Positions 1-8,441 of a stretch of DNA of 37,654 nucleotides are shown one piece after another; within the stretch, counting starts at the first letter, position 1, and each line of letters begins with the position of its first letter. A program made the translations under genes and the position numbers. Below the pieces are notes generated by a model. The model ran no database searches. It was not told the DNA's origin and was given only the letters and a program-made list of their open reading frames with translations. This DNA comes from Desulfosporosinus nitroreducens (GTDB lineage Bacteria; Bacillota; Desulfitobacteriia; Desulfitobacteriales; Desulfitobacteriaceae). The stretch spans positions 1-37,654 of the forward strand of contig NZ_JAMHFY010000037.1 of the NCBI RefSeq assembly GCF_023897015.1, in the 5' to 3' direction.

Positions 1-100
1 TCATCAAGATGTTAGTTCTCTTTGTATTTCTACAAATGTCTAAACTTTTCATTTAGAAACGTGTCGCACATATAGCACTATCAAGCACTCCACTAATAAC

Positions 101-133
101 TTGACAAAGTATATTATGACATAATGTTGTCGA
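101..133 (+). promoter_or_regulatory. possible promoter/operator dyad
   Basis: A consensus-like -35 box TTGACA lies at 101-106. An imperfect inverted repeat, TTGACAA (101-107) and TTGTCGA (127-133), overlaps it. TATAAT-like sequence follows at 145-150. This could be a regulated promoter for the NTF2-like/alkC region, but no single -35/-10 pair has good spacing, so the call is weak. Confidence 0.25.
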
Positions 134-163
134 GTTATATACTTTATAATTTTACATGAGGTG

Positions 164-423
164 ATGATATGCAGATCAGCAAATTGTTTCAATTCAGATT
201 ACTTTTCAGAGGATGCAGTCGTGCTGGATGAAGGACAGAAAAGGCATGGTAAATCAGCAATCAAAAAATGGAGTGATGAATACCAGTTTGCAACAAACGT
301 AAGACTAGAACCTAGAGAAGTGGAACAAAACAAAGACGAATTACCGTGACCTTTAAAGTAGATGGAGATTACGATAAGATTATTGAGTTATCCATTTATT
401 CATCAGGAGATTGGAGGAGATCT
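164..423 (+). pseudogene. NTF2/SnoaL-like domain remnant, frameshifted
   Basis: The 62-residue frame to 349 contains a segment typical of SnoaL/NTF2-like folds (YFSEDAVVLDEG, then HGKSAIKKW). It stops after NKDELP at 349. The adjacent frame from 346 continues with VTFKVDGDYDKI, which resembles the final strands of the same fold. The simplest reading is one NTF2-like gene broken by a one-base frameshift near 346 and shortened at its N-terminus. The second half then runs in frame into the AlkC-like gene. A GAGGTG ribosome site precedes ATG 164. Function unknown; family level only. Confidence 0.5.
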
Positions 424-1536
424 ATGGGTGATGCATTAAAGGATATCTATACCGCAGAATTTCTACATGGATTTAGTGCCAAGGTACACACTGCTTATAA
501 GGATTTTGATTCGGAACAATTTGTAGTATCCGTGCTGACGCATCCATGGGATGAATTACCGCTCAAAGCCCGTATGCACAAAATTGCAGAGATATTGGGC
601 GAATATCTTCCCAAGCGTTTTGAAGATGCTTTGCGTATTCTATTCTCTATCGATGAGAGCTGCAACGGGTTCCCATACCTGTTCTTCCCTGACTTTGCAG
701 CCACTTATGGGCAGCAGGAGGAATATTGGGAGCTTTCAATGAATTCCTTGGAACGTTTCACACAGCGGTCATCTTCAGAGTTTGCAATTCGTCCGTTTTT
801 ACTGCGGGAACCGGAACGTGTCATGGAATATATGCTCCGGTGGTCATTACATCCAAACGAGCATGTACGGCGTTTTTCCAGTGAAGGCTGCCGGCCTCGT
901 CTGCCCTGGGGTATCGGGCTTCCAATATTTAAAAAAGATCCGTCACCCGTTTTTAAAGTTCTGGAACGCCTGAAAGCTGACCCTTCCCTTTATGTCCGCA
1001 AAAGTGTTGCCAATAACCTGAATGATATTGCAAAAGATAACCCGGATGCTGTTTTGAGAACAGCACAACGATGGATCGGTCATAATCCGGATACGGACTG
1101 GATTCTACGGCGAGGCTGCCGCACCCTGATCCGGAAAGCCAATCCCGAAGCGATGACGCTCTTTGGCTATACGGACTTTTCAGAGGAAAAACCCCTATTT
1201 AAGAACGCATCCCTGTCGGTTAAGCCGGACGGGCTCCAAATTGGGGATAGCTGTAAGCTGCACTATTCACTCGACATAGTTGGGAATGCTCCGGCACATA
1301 TCCGTTTAGAATACGGTATCGACTTTATAAAATCCAATGGAAAACCATCTCTCAAGCTGTTTCTGTTATCGGATAAAACCGTATCCGGCGGCGCACACTT
1401 GTCGGGAACACGCCTGCATAGTTTTGCGGAACTCACCACCCGCCGGCATTACCCCGGAGTTCATCGGATTGCACTGCTGCTCAATGGGCAGGAAATTGCA
1501 CAAACCATGCTCAACATCACAGGAGATAAAACATGA
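424..1536 (+). CDS. AlkC-like DNA alkylation repair protein
   Basis: About 370 residues. The start is placed at ATG 424, seven bases after a GGAGG ribosome site (TTGGAGGAGATCT). The protein then begins MGDALKDIYTAEFLHGFSAKV, the usual start of AlkC-type DNA alkylation repair proteins. The frame is open back to 346, but those 26 residues look like the tail of a broken NTF2-like gene. The middle is helical and HEAT-like, with several WSLHPNEHVRRFSSEGCRPRLPW-type elements, as expected of the AlkC/AlkD superfamily that excises alkylated bases. The C-terminal ~100 residues (SVKPDGLQIGDSCKLHYSLDI onward) are beta-rich. Stop is TGA. Substrate cannot be read from sequence. Confidence 0.75.
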   Translation: MGDALKDIYTAEFLHGFSAKVHTAYKDFDSEQFVVSVLTHPWDELPLKARMHKIAEILGEYLPKRFEDALRILFSIDESCNGFPYLFFPDFAATYGQQEEYWELSMNSLERFTQRSSSEFAIRPFLLREPERVMEYMLRWSLHPNEHVRRFSSEGCRPRLPWGIGLPIFKKDPSPVFKVLERLKADPSLYVRKSVANNLNDIAKDNPDAVLRTAQRWIGHNPDTDWILRRGCRTLIRKANPEAMTLFGYTDFSEEKPLFKNASLSVKPDGLQIGDSCKLHYSLDIVGNAPAHIRLEYGIDFIKSNGKPSLKLFLLSDKTVSGGAHLSGTRLHSFAELTTRRHYPGVHRIALLLNGQEIAQTMLNITGDKT

Positions 1537-1571
1537 TTGTTAACAATTTGCTTTTAAAGCTATCCAATCCA

Positions 1572-1604
1572 ATCCAATCCCCTCTCGATGTGAAGGGATT
1601 GGAT
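1572..1604. terminator. hairpin between convergent genes
   Basis: ATCCAATCCCCT and AAGGGATTGGAT form a 12-bp stem with a 9-base loop. It sits between the ends of the alkC-like gene (+) and the repeat-protein gene (-). No clear T-tract is seen, so termination is inferred from position. Confidence 0.4.
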
Positions 1605-1626
1605 AATGGAGTATTTGGTAACCACT

Positions 1627-2505
1627 TTATTGTTTCGAAGATTTCATTTCATTTGTAAACAAACTTTGAACAGCATCTGCCTGAGCTTGAGTTATAGTTT
1701 CTGCCGTTACGAGACTATCCAAGACACTGGAAAACCCGCCTTTGCCTCTTTTCTGATCTACACTATTATCCGGATCACCTGTAGGTTTTGCTGCTTCGAG
1801 AGCCGTTTGAATCGCATCTACTTGAGCCTGTGTTATTGTTCCTGCTGTTACCAGACCATCTAAAACGCTTGCTGAGTCTGAGGGTTTCGCTGCCTTGAGG
1901 GCTGTTTGAACCGCAACTTCTTGAACTTGTGTTATCGTTTCAGTTGTTACGAGACTATCCAAGACATTTGAAAACCCGCCTTCACCTCTTTTCTGATCTC
2001 CACTTTTATCCGGATCACCTGTAGGTTTTGCGGCTTCGAGAGCCGTTTGAATAGCATCTGCCTGAGCCTGTGTTATCGTTCCTGCTGTTACTAGACTATC
2101 TAAGAAGCTTGCCGAGTCTGAGTCTGAGGACTTCGCAGCCTTGAGGGCTGTTTGAATCGCATCCGCTTGAACTTGTGTTAAAGTTTCAGCTGTTACGAGA
2201 CTATCCAAGACACTGGAAAATCCGCCTTTGCCTCTTTTCTGTCCACTTTTATCCGGATCACCTGTAGGTTTTGCTGCTTCAAGAGCCGTTTGAATCGCAT
2301 CTGCCTGAGCCTGTGTTATTGTTCCTGCTGTTACTAGACTATCCAAGTTGTTTGCAAATCCACCTTGTGGTGCGGCTGACTGTATTTGAGCTAAGAAGTT
2401 TTGAGTGGGTACAGTGGCTCTGCTTGACTGATTTGCATAAACACCTGCTGTGGACATAAGTGTTGCTATAGCAGTTAGGATTACAATTGATTTTACTTTT
2501 TTCAT
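1627..2505 (-). CDS. secreted six-repeat protein
   Basis: 292 residues from ATG 2505, which follows an AAGGAGGG ribosome site; the open frame continues 21 codons upstream without one. Residues ~1-25 (MKKVKSIVILTAIATLMSTAGVYA) are a Sec signal peptide with an AxA-type cleavage site. The mature part is six units of the type LDSLVTAGTITQAQADAIQTAL, alternating with two kinds of linker: a long one (AAKPTGDPDKSG.QKRGKGGF) and a short Ser/Asp one. So the gene is three tandem copies of an ~80-residue double unit. Each unit reads as a helix-turn-helix-like pair rich in Ala, Thr and Gln. No catalytic residues are visible. Surface or matrix role is a guess. An 11-bp-spaced repeat array lies upstream. 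Confidence 0.7.
   Translation of the reverse strand: MKKVKSIVILTAIATLMSTAGVYANQSSRATVPTQNFLAQIQSAAPQGGFANNLDSLVTAGTITQAQADAIQTALEAAKPTGDPDKSGQKRGKGGFSSVLDSLVTAETLTQVQADAIQTALKAAKSSDSDSASFLDSLVTAGTITQAQADAIQTALEAAKPTGDPDKSGDQKRGEGGFSNVLDSLVTTETITQVQEVAVQTALKAAKPSDSASVLDGLVTAGTITQAQVDAIQTALEAAKPTGDPDNSVDQKRGKGGFSSVLDSLVTAETITQAQADAVQSLFTNEMKSSKQ
1680..2390 (-). repeat. tandem ~240-bp coding repeats
   Basis: The DNA encoding the secreted repeat protein contains about three near-identical copies of a 240-246 bp unit (for example the blocks beginning near 1707, 1947 and 2193). High nucleotide identity suggests recent duplication or gene conversion; copy number may vary between strains. Confidence 0.75.
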
Positions 2506-2669
2506 TAGGTAGACCCTCCTTAAATTTAGCTTTGTTATCATTGAGCTGGACAAATCTTTATGTAGCAACCCATTTGTCAGAGATGATTCCTGTATATGTG
2601 TGTAACATACCTAAGAATCAACGCTTTCACTCGAAATGATTGAGTACAATGTTATTATGCAATATCAAT

Positions 2670-2729
2670 CTGAAATTGGTCTGAATCTTACCTGAAAGTT
2701 TACTGAAATTCATCTGAATGTATCCTGAT
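2670..2729 (-). promoter_or_regulatory. six 11-bp-spaced direct repeats (OmpR/PhoB-type array)
   Basis: On the + strand CTGAA occurs at 2670, 2681, 2692, 2703 and 2714, and CTGAT at 2725, exactly 11 bp apart; on the minus strand this is TTCAG every 11 bp. Direct hexamers with an 11-bp period are the usual binding pattern of OmpR/PhoB-family response regulators. The array points at the secreted repeat-protein gene (start 2505); a -10-like CATAAT follows on the minus strand near 2653-2658. The rest of the 2506-3041 gap holds no gene that I can support. Confidence 0.6.
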
Positions 2730-3041
2730 CTTGTTGGACACCTTGTCCGACTGAAGGAGTTACCGCAGTTCTGGTTCCACAAGATTAACGATTTATTTAA
2801 TCTACTCAATTCTTAATTTAATTGAAGTCTCACAATAAGGTAACCGCAATGAGCCCTGTAACCATATAGCGCTATAAATTTATTGGGCCATATTCCCGTT
2901 GCCAGACCTCCTTGCTATAATGGTTATGTGAATTTTTAAAACACAGTCCACATTAAACGAAATAGCTATAAATGAAGGACCATATTCTCGATCTCTAATT
3001 TGACACCTAAAGAAGTTTATGTAATAAAAAGGAGCTTCTAA

Positions 3042-3635
3042 ATGTTAGCGGAGTTTAAAATTATTAATGACCCCTTGCGTCCTAGTATTTGTACCAATCT
3101 TTGTTCAGTTTGTTACCGAAATAGTAAGAATGGGAGTAAAAGCATCGGCTGCTGTTCTTATGAACCAGAATTCTGTCTTTTCGATTTAGTATTTTTATAT
3201 CTTCATTACCCTAAGTTTTATAAGTTGATCTTAAAAAAAGGTCATATAATTAAGGGATATAACGGAATAATGATAGAAATGAAATCCGGCTTCAACCATT
3301 GCCCCTTCGCAAGTGACTCGGGTTGTGTCTTACCAAGGGATGCCATAACGCCTCTGTGCCGGTTATTCATATGCCGGGAAGCGGCCATCTTTGGACCAGA
3401 CATAGTCGAAGAAAAATTCGATGAATATTTTTCCAGCAAGGAATATGACTTAAATCTCTTTTTGAATAGTAAATTGGTACATGACAAGGATTTTACCAAG
3501 GCAAGACTACACAATTTTATAGTGGAATTTTCCCCAACAATAAACACTATGATTGCAGGAATCAATAGAATTAACCCGCCGATAGAAACTTTCAATATAG
3601 AAATGAAGCTTGAGGATTTTGGAATACTCCTATAG
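3042..3635 (+). CDS. cysteine-rich protein, putative metal-binding (YkgJ-like)
   Basis: 197 residues; ATG 3042 follows an AAAAAGGAGCTTCTAA ribosome site. Cysteines cluster at the N-terminus (C17, C21, C24, C37, C38, C45) and again in CPFASDSGCVLPRDAITPLCRLFIC around residues 87-111. That pattern resembles the cysteine-cluster (YkgJ-type, putative Zn/Fe-chelating) proteins, though I cannot confirm the family. No membrane segments or signal peptide. The gene ends in TAG; read-through would add 12 residues before TGA. It stands alone, facing away from the upstream array, and converges on the direct repeat at 3648. Confidence 0.5.
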   Translation: MLAEFKIINDPLRPSICTNLCSVCYRNSKNGSKSIGCCSYEPEFCLFDLVFLYLHYPKFYKLILKKGHIIKGYNGIMIEMKSGFNHCPFASDSGCVLPRDAITPLCRLFICREAAIFGPDIVEEKFDEYFSSKEYDLNLFLNSKLVHDKDFTKARLHNFIVEFSPTINTMIAGINRINPPIETFNIEMKLEDFGILL

Positions 3636-3647
3636 TATTTGGTGTAC

Positions 3648-3786
3648 CCACTAAAAAACCCCTATAATAGATGATGATTTTCTATCATAGGGGGCATCTA
3701 TTTCACTTTGGGGTTAGGTTCATCACATCGGTGGCTCTCCAGACTAACGTTCCTTCCACACGACAACAAAATGTTATATTTAGTGG
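3648..3786 (-). repeat. direct repeat copy A (MITE-like, CCACTAAA ends)
   Basis: This ~139-bp sequence is about 90% identical, by eye, to 9330-9465, in the same orientation. It is bounded by CCACTAAA (3648-3655) and its inverted complement TTTAGTGG (3779-3786). It includes a hairpin-terminator on the minus strand and a conserved GTTAGGTTCAT...GGCTCTCCAGA...CGTTCCTTCCACACGACAAC core. No open frame. It could be a non-autonomous mobile repeat carrying a terminator, or a small structured RNA. Confidence 0.55.
3653..3693 (-). terminator. intrinsic terminator inside repeat A
   Basis: On the minus strand CCCCTATGATAGA pairs with TCTATTATAGGGG and is followed by six Ts. It would end the operon whose last gene is the CcdC-like one. 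Confidence 0.65.
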
Positions 3787-3890
3787 CATAACCTAACCCA
3801 AGGTTCCTAGAGTCATGCCACGTTTACTTGTTGCTTTTCTGATTCCTCTCAGCAATAACCCTCTTTCACTTTGAGTAAGCTCATAGAGAA

Positions 3891-4379
3891 TTATGCGTTG
3901 TCGAGTTGTCTTTTTAATTTTCTAAACCCAATATACATACTAATACGCCATGGCAGGATCATGCTAAAGGCCAAGATGAAAAAAATGCCGCTCATTTGGG
4001 CAGGATCGATATGTATGGTCTCAGCAAGGATAATTTTCCCGATCATTCTTAAAGTAACTAAACCTATCAAAGCCACTATAAACAGCTTTGATCTTTGGAG
4101 ATAGATTTGGTTGTCCCGAATTTCAAATTTAGAAGTTTTTATTAAGACGATAGAGAAAAGCATTCCCATTACAACGGAACTTATCAGCTCAGGTAATGTC
4201 GGTCTAAACATTGGTAAGATAAACATACTCGCACCAGTTGCCATGAAAAGCGGTGGCAAAATAATCTTTTTCGCTACAGCAGGTTTTTTTGTGTTTCTCA
4301 ATCGTACCAAATTAACGATAACAACCATTAACAACGACACGATAATTGATGCTATGACTAAAAACTGTTTTGTGAACAT
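3891..4379 (-). CDS. CcdC-like integral membrane protein
   Basis: 162 residues with about five hydrophobic segments: 5-25, 40-60, 65-85, 100-120 and 130-150. The order and the short polar motif RNTKKPAVAKKIILPPLFMATG match the CcdC/DUF1453 family of membrane proteins found beside cytochrome c maturation genes in Bacillus. There is no thiol-redox motif in this family and its role is poorly defined. It is the last gene of the minus-strand block that starts with the response regulator, 148 bp after the permease, and is followed by the terminator in repeat A. Confidence 0.6.
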   Translation of the reverse strand: MFTKQFLVIASIIVSLLMVVIVNLVRLRNTKKPAVAKKIILPPLFMATGASMFILPMFRPTLPELISSVVMGMLFSIVLIKTSKFEIRDNQIYLQRSKLFIVALIGLVTLRMIGKIILAETIHIDPAQMSGIFFILAFSMILPWRISMYIGFRKLKRQLDNA

Positions 4380-4527
4380 AATTACCTTTCTATCGTCCAG
4401 TCTTATACCTATTATAATATAACTCTTTGCCTTTAAAATATAGCAAAGAGTTATATTATTGCAGAGTTAAAGAGATATCGAACTCTTCTCTCATGCTTGC
4501 TATTGTTCAATTTTTTAGAATTTCTTT

Positions 4528-5382
4528 CTAAGTGATATCTTTACTAGAAAATTTCCGTATTGCTAACATCACAAATCCGAGCATGTAAATGGCTATATAG
4601 ACAAACATCCATAGACTTGCTGGTTTGCCACTGCCCGATAAACTGGCAGCAGACATTGCACTTGCTGCCAGCTCAGAATTCGGAACCATGACCCGTTCCA
4701 TCGTACTATAAATCGTTTGGAACGGTGAAATCAAGCTAATAAAAATTCCAGTACCAATGACTGAGTTGTTACTCACGTACTGCCCAATCATCTCGACCAT
4801 TCCCCCAACATTACCTAAAATGTAAATGAAGATCATTAAGATTCCATTGGACACTGCTTTTAAGGACACAGATCCAAACAATGTCAGGCAAAGGACTGCG
4901 ACTGGCAGCAATAGATACAACAACCATCCTGTAATGATTTGAGAGAACGTTAGACTGGTTATCGTGCTAAGCCCAAAAAAGGCTCCGATGACCAGAATTA
5001 ATGAGAAAAGCAATGTTGCGTAGGTACAGGCTAAAATAACCAATCCGCCAAGTTTCCCAAGGATATACTGATAGCGTTGAATGGGACGAGAGAGAATCCC
5101 TTGAATGAGTCCTGACTCTAGTTCTGAGGCAATTGCACCCGATCCAAGCATAATAGTCAGCAAAGCTATTAACATGGCCGAAAACTGAAAACCCATTTTC
5201 GTAACCATTTGAATCGCAAAAGGCTTAAATTGATTTCCCATGCCATGAGTCACTGATGTGTTGGGAAAATAATTAAGCATTAATGTCCAAAATACCAAGT
5301 ACAAAAAGGTGACAATCCCCATTATGATAAACGTTTTTTTACGAATAGCTTCATTTAGCGTTGTGATTAATATAGCTACGAT
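4528..5382 (-). CDS. ABC-2 type transporter permease
   Basis: Membrane subunit partner of the ATPase next door. From the first ATG (5322) it has 264 residues with about six membrane segments, ending TAG. That ATG lies inside the expected first segment. The frame continues upstream as VAILITTLNEAIRKKTFIIMGIV, a normal start for ABC-2 permeases. The upstream codon with a GGAGGG site at the right distance is ATC (5380-5382), overlapping the ATPase stop. So either a rare ATC start is used, or an ancestral ATG has mutated and a shortened protein is made. The substrate is unknown; gene order resembles small membrane-stress or peptide exporters beside two-component systems. Confidence 0.7.
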   Translation of the reverse strand: MVAILITTLNEAIRKKTFIIMGIVTFLYLVFWTLMLNYFPNTSVTHGMGNQFKPFAIQMVTKMGFQFSAMLIALLTIMLGSGAIASELESGLIQGILSRPIQRYQYILGKLGGLVILACTYATLLFSLILVIGAFFGLSTITSLTFSQIITGWLLYLLLPVAVLCLTLFGSVSLKAVSNGILMIFIYILGNVGGMVEMIGQYVSNNSVIGTGIFISLISPFQTIYSTMERVMVPNSELAASAMSAASLSGSGKPASLWMFVYIAIYMLGFVMLAIRKFSSKDIT

Positions 5383-6284
5383 GATTGTCCCTCCTCGCCA
5401 ACAATCTGCATAAACACAGTTTCAAGCGTCTCTCGATGCGGCGTTAACTCATATAGTGTTACACCATTGGAGACAAGACTAGATGCAAGGGCAGGAATTT
5501 CCTCGTAATCGTTTAAAGATACTGTTAGACTGCCATCTGCTAGTTTTTGCAATGATTCGTGTTGTTTATTCATCTTTGCAAACAATTCTTCAGTTAGGCC
5601 ATTGGCCCGGATTGTTAACAATATTTTAGTCATTAGTAACTCATCCATCCGCGCGGATTTAACAACTTTACCTTTGTGAATAAAGGTAACACTGTCACAA
5701 ACTGCTTCCACTTCACTTAAAAGATGACTGTTTAAAAAGACCGTTGTTCCTTCATCTTTCAAAGAAACAATAATGTCTCTGACATCTTTACGACCAAACG
5801 GATCCAGAGCAGATGTTGGTTCATCTAGGAAGATCAGTTGTGGATTAGGCAACAGCGCACAGGCTAACCCGATGCGTTGCTGCATGCCTTTACTATATGA
5901 ACCCACTTTGTAGTTTTCTTGCCCAACGAGTCCTACTAACTTTAAGACCCTGCTAATTTGATCCTTCTTATTTTTCAATTTGAATAATTGGGCGTGGAAA
6001 CTCAGCAAATCCAAACCAGTCATCCAGTCTTGATAACGGAAAAGCTCAGGGAGGTAACCCATCTTTTCTCTCGCAGAAACATCACCAAGGGGTTTGCCAA
6101 GTACTGTGCCGCTTCCGGATGTCGGGAATACAAGACCCGTTAACATCTTAATACAAGTACTTTTCCCAGCACCGTTACGGCCAAGGAATCCATAAACTTG
6201 CCCAGCTTCTACTGAAAGGCCAATTTGGTCACATGCCGTTTTATTGCCATACTTTTTAGTAAGAGCATGTGTTTCGATGATCAT
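5376..6284 (-). CDS. ABC transporter ATP-binding protein
   Basis: 302 residues. Walker A GRNGAGKS at ~35-42, signature SKGMQQ near residue 135, and Walker B LIFLDEPTSALD followed by the His of the H-loop (LNSHLLSE). A C-terminal ~90-residue extension follows, as in ABC-2-type drug, lantibiotic or Nos-type exporters. ATG overlaps the TAA of the exported-protein gene (TAATG at 6282-6286), so translation is probably coupled. It ends with TAG. With the permease it should form an exporter controlled by the adjacent two-component system. Confidence 0.88.
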   Translation of the reverse strand: MIIETHALTKKYGNKTACDQIGLSVEAGQVYGFLGRNGAGKSTCIKMLTGLVFPTSGSGTVLGKPLGDVSAREKMGYLPELFRYQDWMTGLDLLSFHAQLFKLKNKKDQISRVLKLVGLVGQENYKVGSYSKGMQQRIGLACALLPNPQLIFLDEPTSALDPFGRKDVRDIIVSLKDEGTTVFLNSHLLSEVEAVCDSVTFIHKGKVVKSARMDELLMTKILLTIRANGLTEELFAKMNKQHESLQKLADGSLTVSLNDYEEIPALASSLVSNGVTLYELTPHRETLETVFMQIVGEEGQSS

Positions 6285-7309
6285 TACCGAACACTCCTAG
6301 CGATTTTTGCAAGCTCAGCATCCGTTTTATTACCCATTAATCCATACAAATTGCCATCTTTGGTCCAAATCAGCACAGAAGCGTTCTCCATATTGGGCAT
6401 TTCTTCTGCAGCGATTTTATGAGCTTCTTTCATAGCAGCAAATTTTTCTTCACCGTATTTGCTAATCAATTTTTTGCTCATTTCATCCATAGCTGCGACC
6501 TGCGACTTACCATTTGATCCTTCAAGAGCTTGACTATGTGATCCTGGTGCTATCATATCTTGAGGAATTGTTTCAGTAAATCCTTTTAAATCAGACATAG
6601 TGTAGACGTAACCATTTTTCCCTCCCAAATCCACTTCTCTTCCGAAACCAACTAGGACAGGAAGATAGATATCAGAAGTATCTTCCTCGATTTCAGCAAG
6701 TTGTTGACGAAGATTCGTAGGAATTAACGGCAAATTTAGCATGACATCTCGTAATTCTTTTTTTGCGGCTTGCGGTGCATCTAAATAGGATTTCTGGGTT
6801 GCTACGAATAGGACATCATCATATTTTGCGTAGGCAGCAGCTGAAGATACCATAGACATTTCGACATTGTTTAGATCACTGGAAAGCAGTTTTGGACTAT
6901 TAACCGCTTTCAGCAGTACATTGCTAGCATCCACATCTAACGTGAACGTCATTTTGCTAGAATCCATCGCAGAGATCTCAGGCTTTTGAGATTCTAGTTC
7001 CCGTGGCAAACGAAGTTTAAAAGCACCAAACTCCTCGGCCTCTTGCAGTTTTGTTACTTCATGTTGTGGGTGTGAAACAACGTTGATCAGAGAGCTGTGT
7101 TCAAAGTTCTTTCCTTTAAAATCTTCTTTCAGATTAGAAATGGTTTGCATTCCTTCTTGCAGATCCGCAATTGTAATTTCAAGGGTTTTCACATTGTTTA
7201 CACGGAAAATCGATAGAGTATCTAGCGCTAAAGTTTGCACTGGTTTTACAAACGTAATAAGTCCCAACATAAGCACTAGTGAAGCCCCGATTACTATTTT
7301 TCGTTTCAT
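6284..7309 (-). CDS. exported protein of the ABC operon, DUF4367-like tail
   Basis: 341 residues from ATG 7309, preceded by AAGGGATCTGATGGT; an ATG six codons upstream is also possible. The N-terminus (MKRKIVIGASLVLMLGLITFV) is a signal peptide or membrane anchor without a lipobox Cys. The rest is extracytoplasmic. The last ~50 residues (SVLIWTKDGNLYGLMGNKTDAELAKIARSV) resemble the C-terminal module of DUF4367/anti-sigma-type proteins. It is translationally coupled to the ABC ATPase and lies between it and the histidine kinase. It may be a substrate-binding or sensing component; function not recognised. Confidence 0.6.
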   Translation of the reverse strand: MKRKIVIGASLVLMLGLITFVKPVQTLALDTLSIFRVNNVKTLEITIADLQEGMQTISNLKEDFKGKNFEHSSLINVVSHPQHEVTKLQEAEEFGAFKLRLPRELESQKPEISAMDSSKMTFTLDVDASNVLLKAVNSPKLLSSDLNNVEMSMVSSAAAYAKYDDVLFVATQKSYLDAPQAAKKELRDVMLNLPLIPTNLRQQLAEIEEDTSDIYLPVLVGFGREVDLGGKNGYVYTMSDLKGFTETIPQDMIAPGSHSQALEGSNGKSQVAAMDEMSKKLISKYGEEKFAAMKEAHKIAAEEMPNMENASVLIWTKDGNLYGLMGNKTDAELAKIARSVR

Positions 7310-7388
7310 ACCATCAGATCCCTTCATAATATAATTTCGCTCCTCCTCTTTTTACATCAAGATTATGTCCTCAATGTGACCGTTTTTA

Positions 7389-8441
7389 TTAATTTCTAAA
7401 TGGCAATTTAACAACAAATGTTGTCCCTTGTCCAATTTCACTGGTAAAATCTATTTCTCCATCGTAGATTTCCACGATCTTCTTAACGATTGCTAAACCA
7501 AGACCGCTCCCCTCTTTGGAATGGGATTCATCGACTTGAAAAAATTTCTCAAAGATTCGTCCTTGATCGATTTTGGATATACCGATACCTTGATCCTTGA
7601 TCTCGGCAACGACCTTGTTCGAAGTTTTTCTCGCTTGAATAAAAACAGTTCCGGACTCAGCAGAGAATTTAATAGCATTCTCAATTAAGTTCAACCAAAT
7701 CTGTTGGATCAGGGCTTCGTCACCAGTGTAAACTATTTCATCTAGATCTATGTCGAGTTCTAAGTTTTTCTTAGACCATTTTTCCTCTAGAAGGACAATC
7801 GTCCTCCGAATTTGCTCATCTAAAGAAAACTGTTTCGTGCTCTCTGGGATGAATTGATGATCCAGCTTAGAAAGTCGAAGCATATTTGAACTTAAATGGC
7901 TTAATCTCTTGGTCTCATCAATGATGATGTTTGTGTAAGCCTGAAAATTTTCTTCCGACAGCTCCTTATCTTGAAGCATTTCAGCGAAGCCTTGGATAGA
8001 CGAAATAGGTGTTTTGATCTCATGGGACACGCTGCTAATAAAATCTTTGCGGAGATACTCCATATTACCGAGTTCAGTCGTCATTAAGTTGAAATTCTGG
8101 GTCAAAACCCCTATTTCATCATTGCTCTTATAATCCATCTTGATTGAAAAATCACCCTTAGCAACTTCTTTTGTTGCATTGCTGATCCGAATGATAGGGT
8201 CAGAAATTTTCCGAATCGCGAAGAATAATAGTGAGCCTCCCAAGGCTACACATAAGATCAATGTCACGAACATGAAACTTCCAAAAACTGCATGCGCTTC
8301 GCTAATACTCAGATCACCATGATAGAGCACTAAGAAAAGAATCGTCATCAGAGAAAAAGAAACAAAACAAGAGAAAAACAAGATTCCGATGGCAATCAAA
8401 GTACCTTTGGCCCGAATTGAATTTGACAATTTCTTAACCAT
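7389..8441 (-). CDS. sensor histidine kinase (HAMP-HisKA-HATPase)
   Basis: 350 residues from ATG 8441, which overlaps the last codons of the response regulator (ATGGTTAA) and follows GGCGGAG. Two membrane segments (~14-40 and ~52-77) bracket only a short extracytoplasmic loop, so it probably senses the membrane or a partner. HAMP ~75-130; phospho-acceptor His140 in SVSHEIKTP; N box NLIENAIKFS; G boxes DQGIGIS and GSGLGLAIVKKI. This is the compact intramembrane-sensing type often paired with ABC exporters. It should phosphorylate the regulator encoded immediately upstream. Confidence 0.88.
   Translation of the reverse strand: MVKKLSNSIRAKGTLIAIGILFFSCFVSFSLMTILFLVLYHGDLSISEAHAVFGSFMFVTLILCVALGGSLLFFAIRKISDPIIRISNATKEVAKGDFSIKMDYKSNDEIGVLTQNFNLMTTELGNMEYLRKDFISSVSHEIKTPISSIQGFAEMLQDKELSEENFQAYTNIIIDETKRLSHLSSNMLRLSKLDHQFIPESTKQFSLDEQIRRTIVLLEEKWSKKNLELDIDLDEIVYTGDEALIQQIWLNLIENAIKFSAESGTVFIQARKTSNKVVAEIKDQGIGISKIDQGRIFEKFFQVDESHSKEGSGLGLAIVKKIVEIYDGEIDFTSEIGQGTTFVVKLPFRN

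Noticed and set aside
1680-2390. CRISPR-like array from the regular repeats
   Set aside because: Repeat period is ~240 bp, the DNA is coding in one frame, and there are no short spacers or cas genes.
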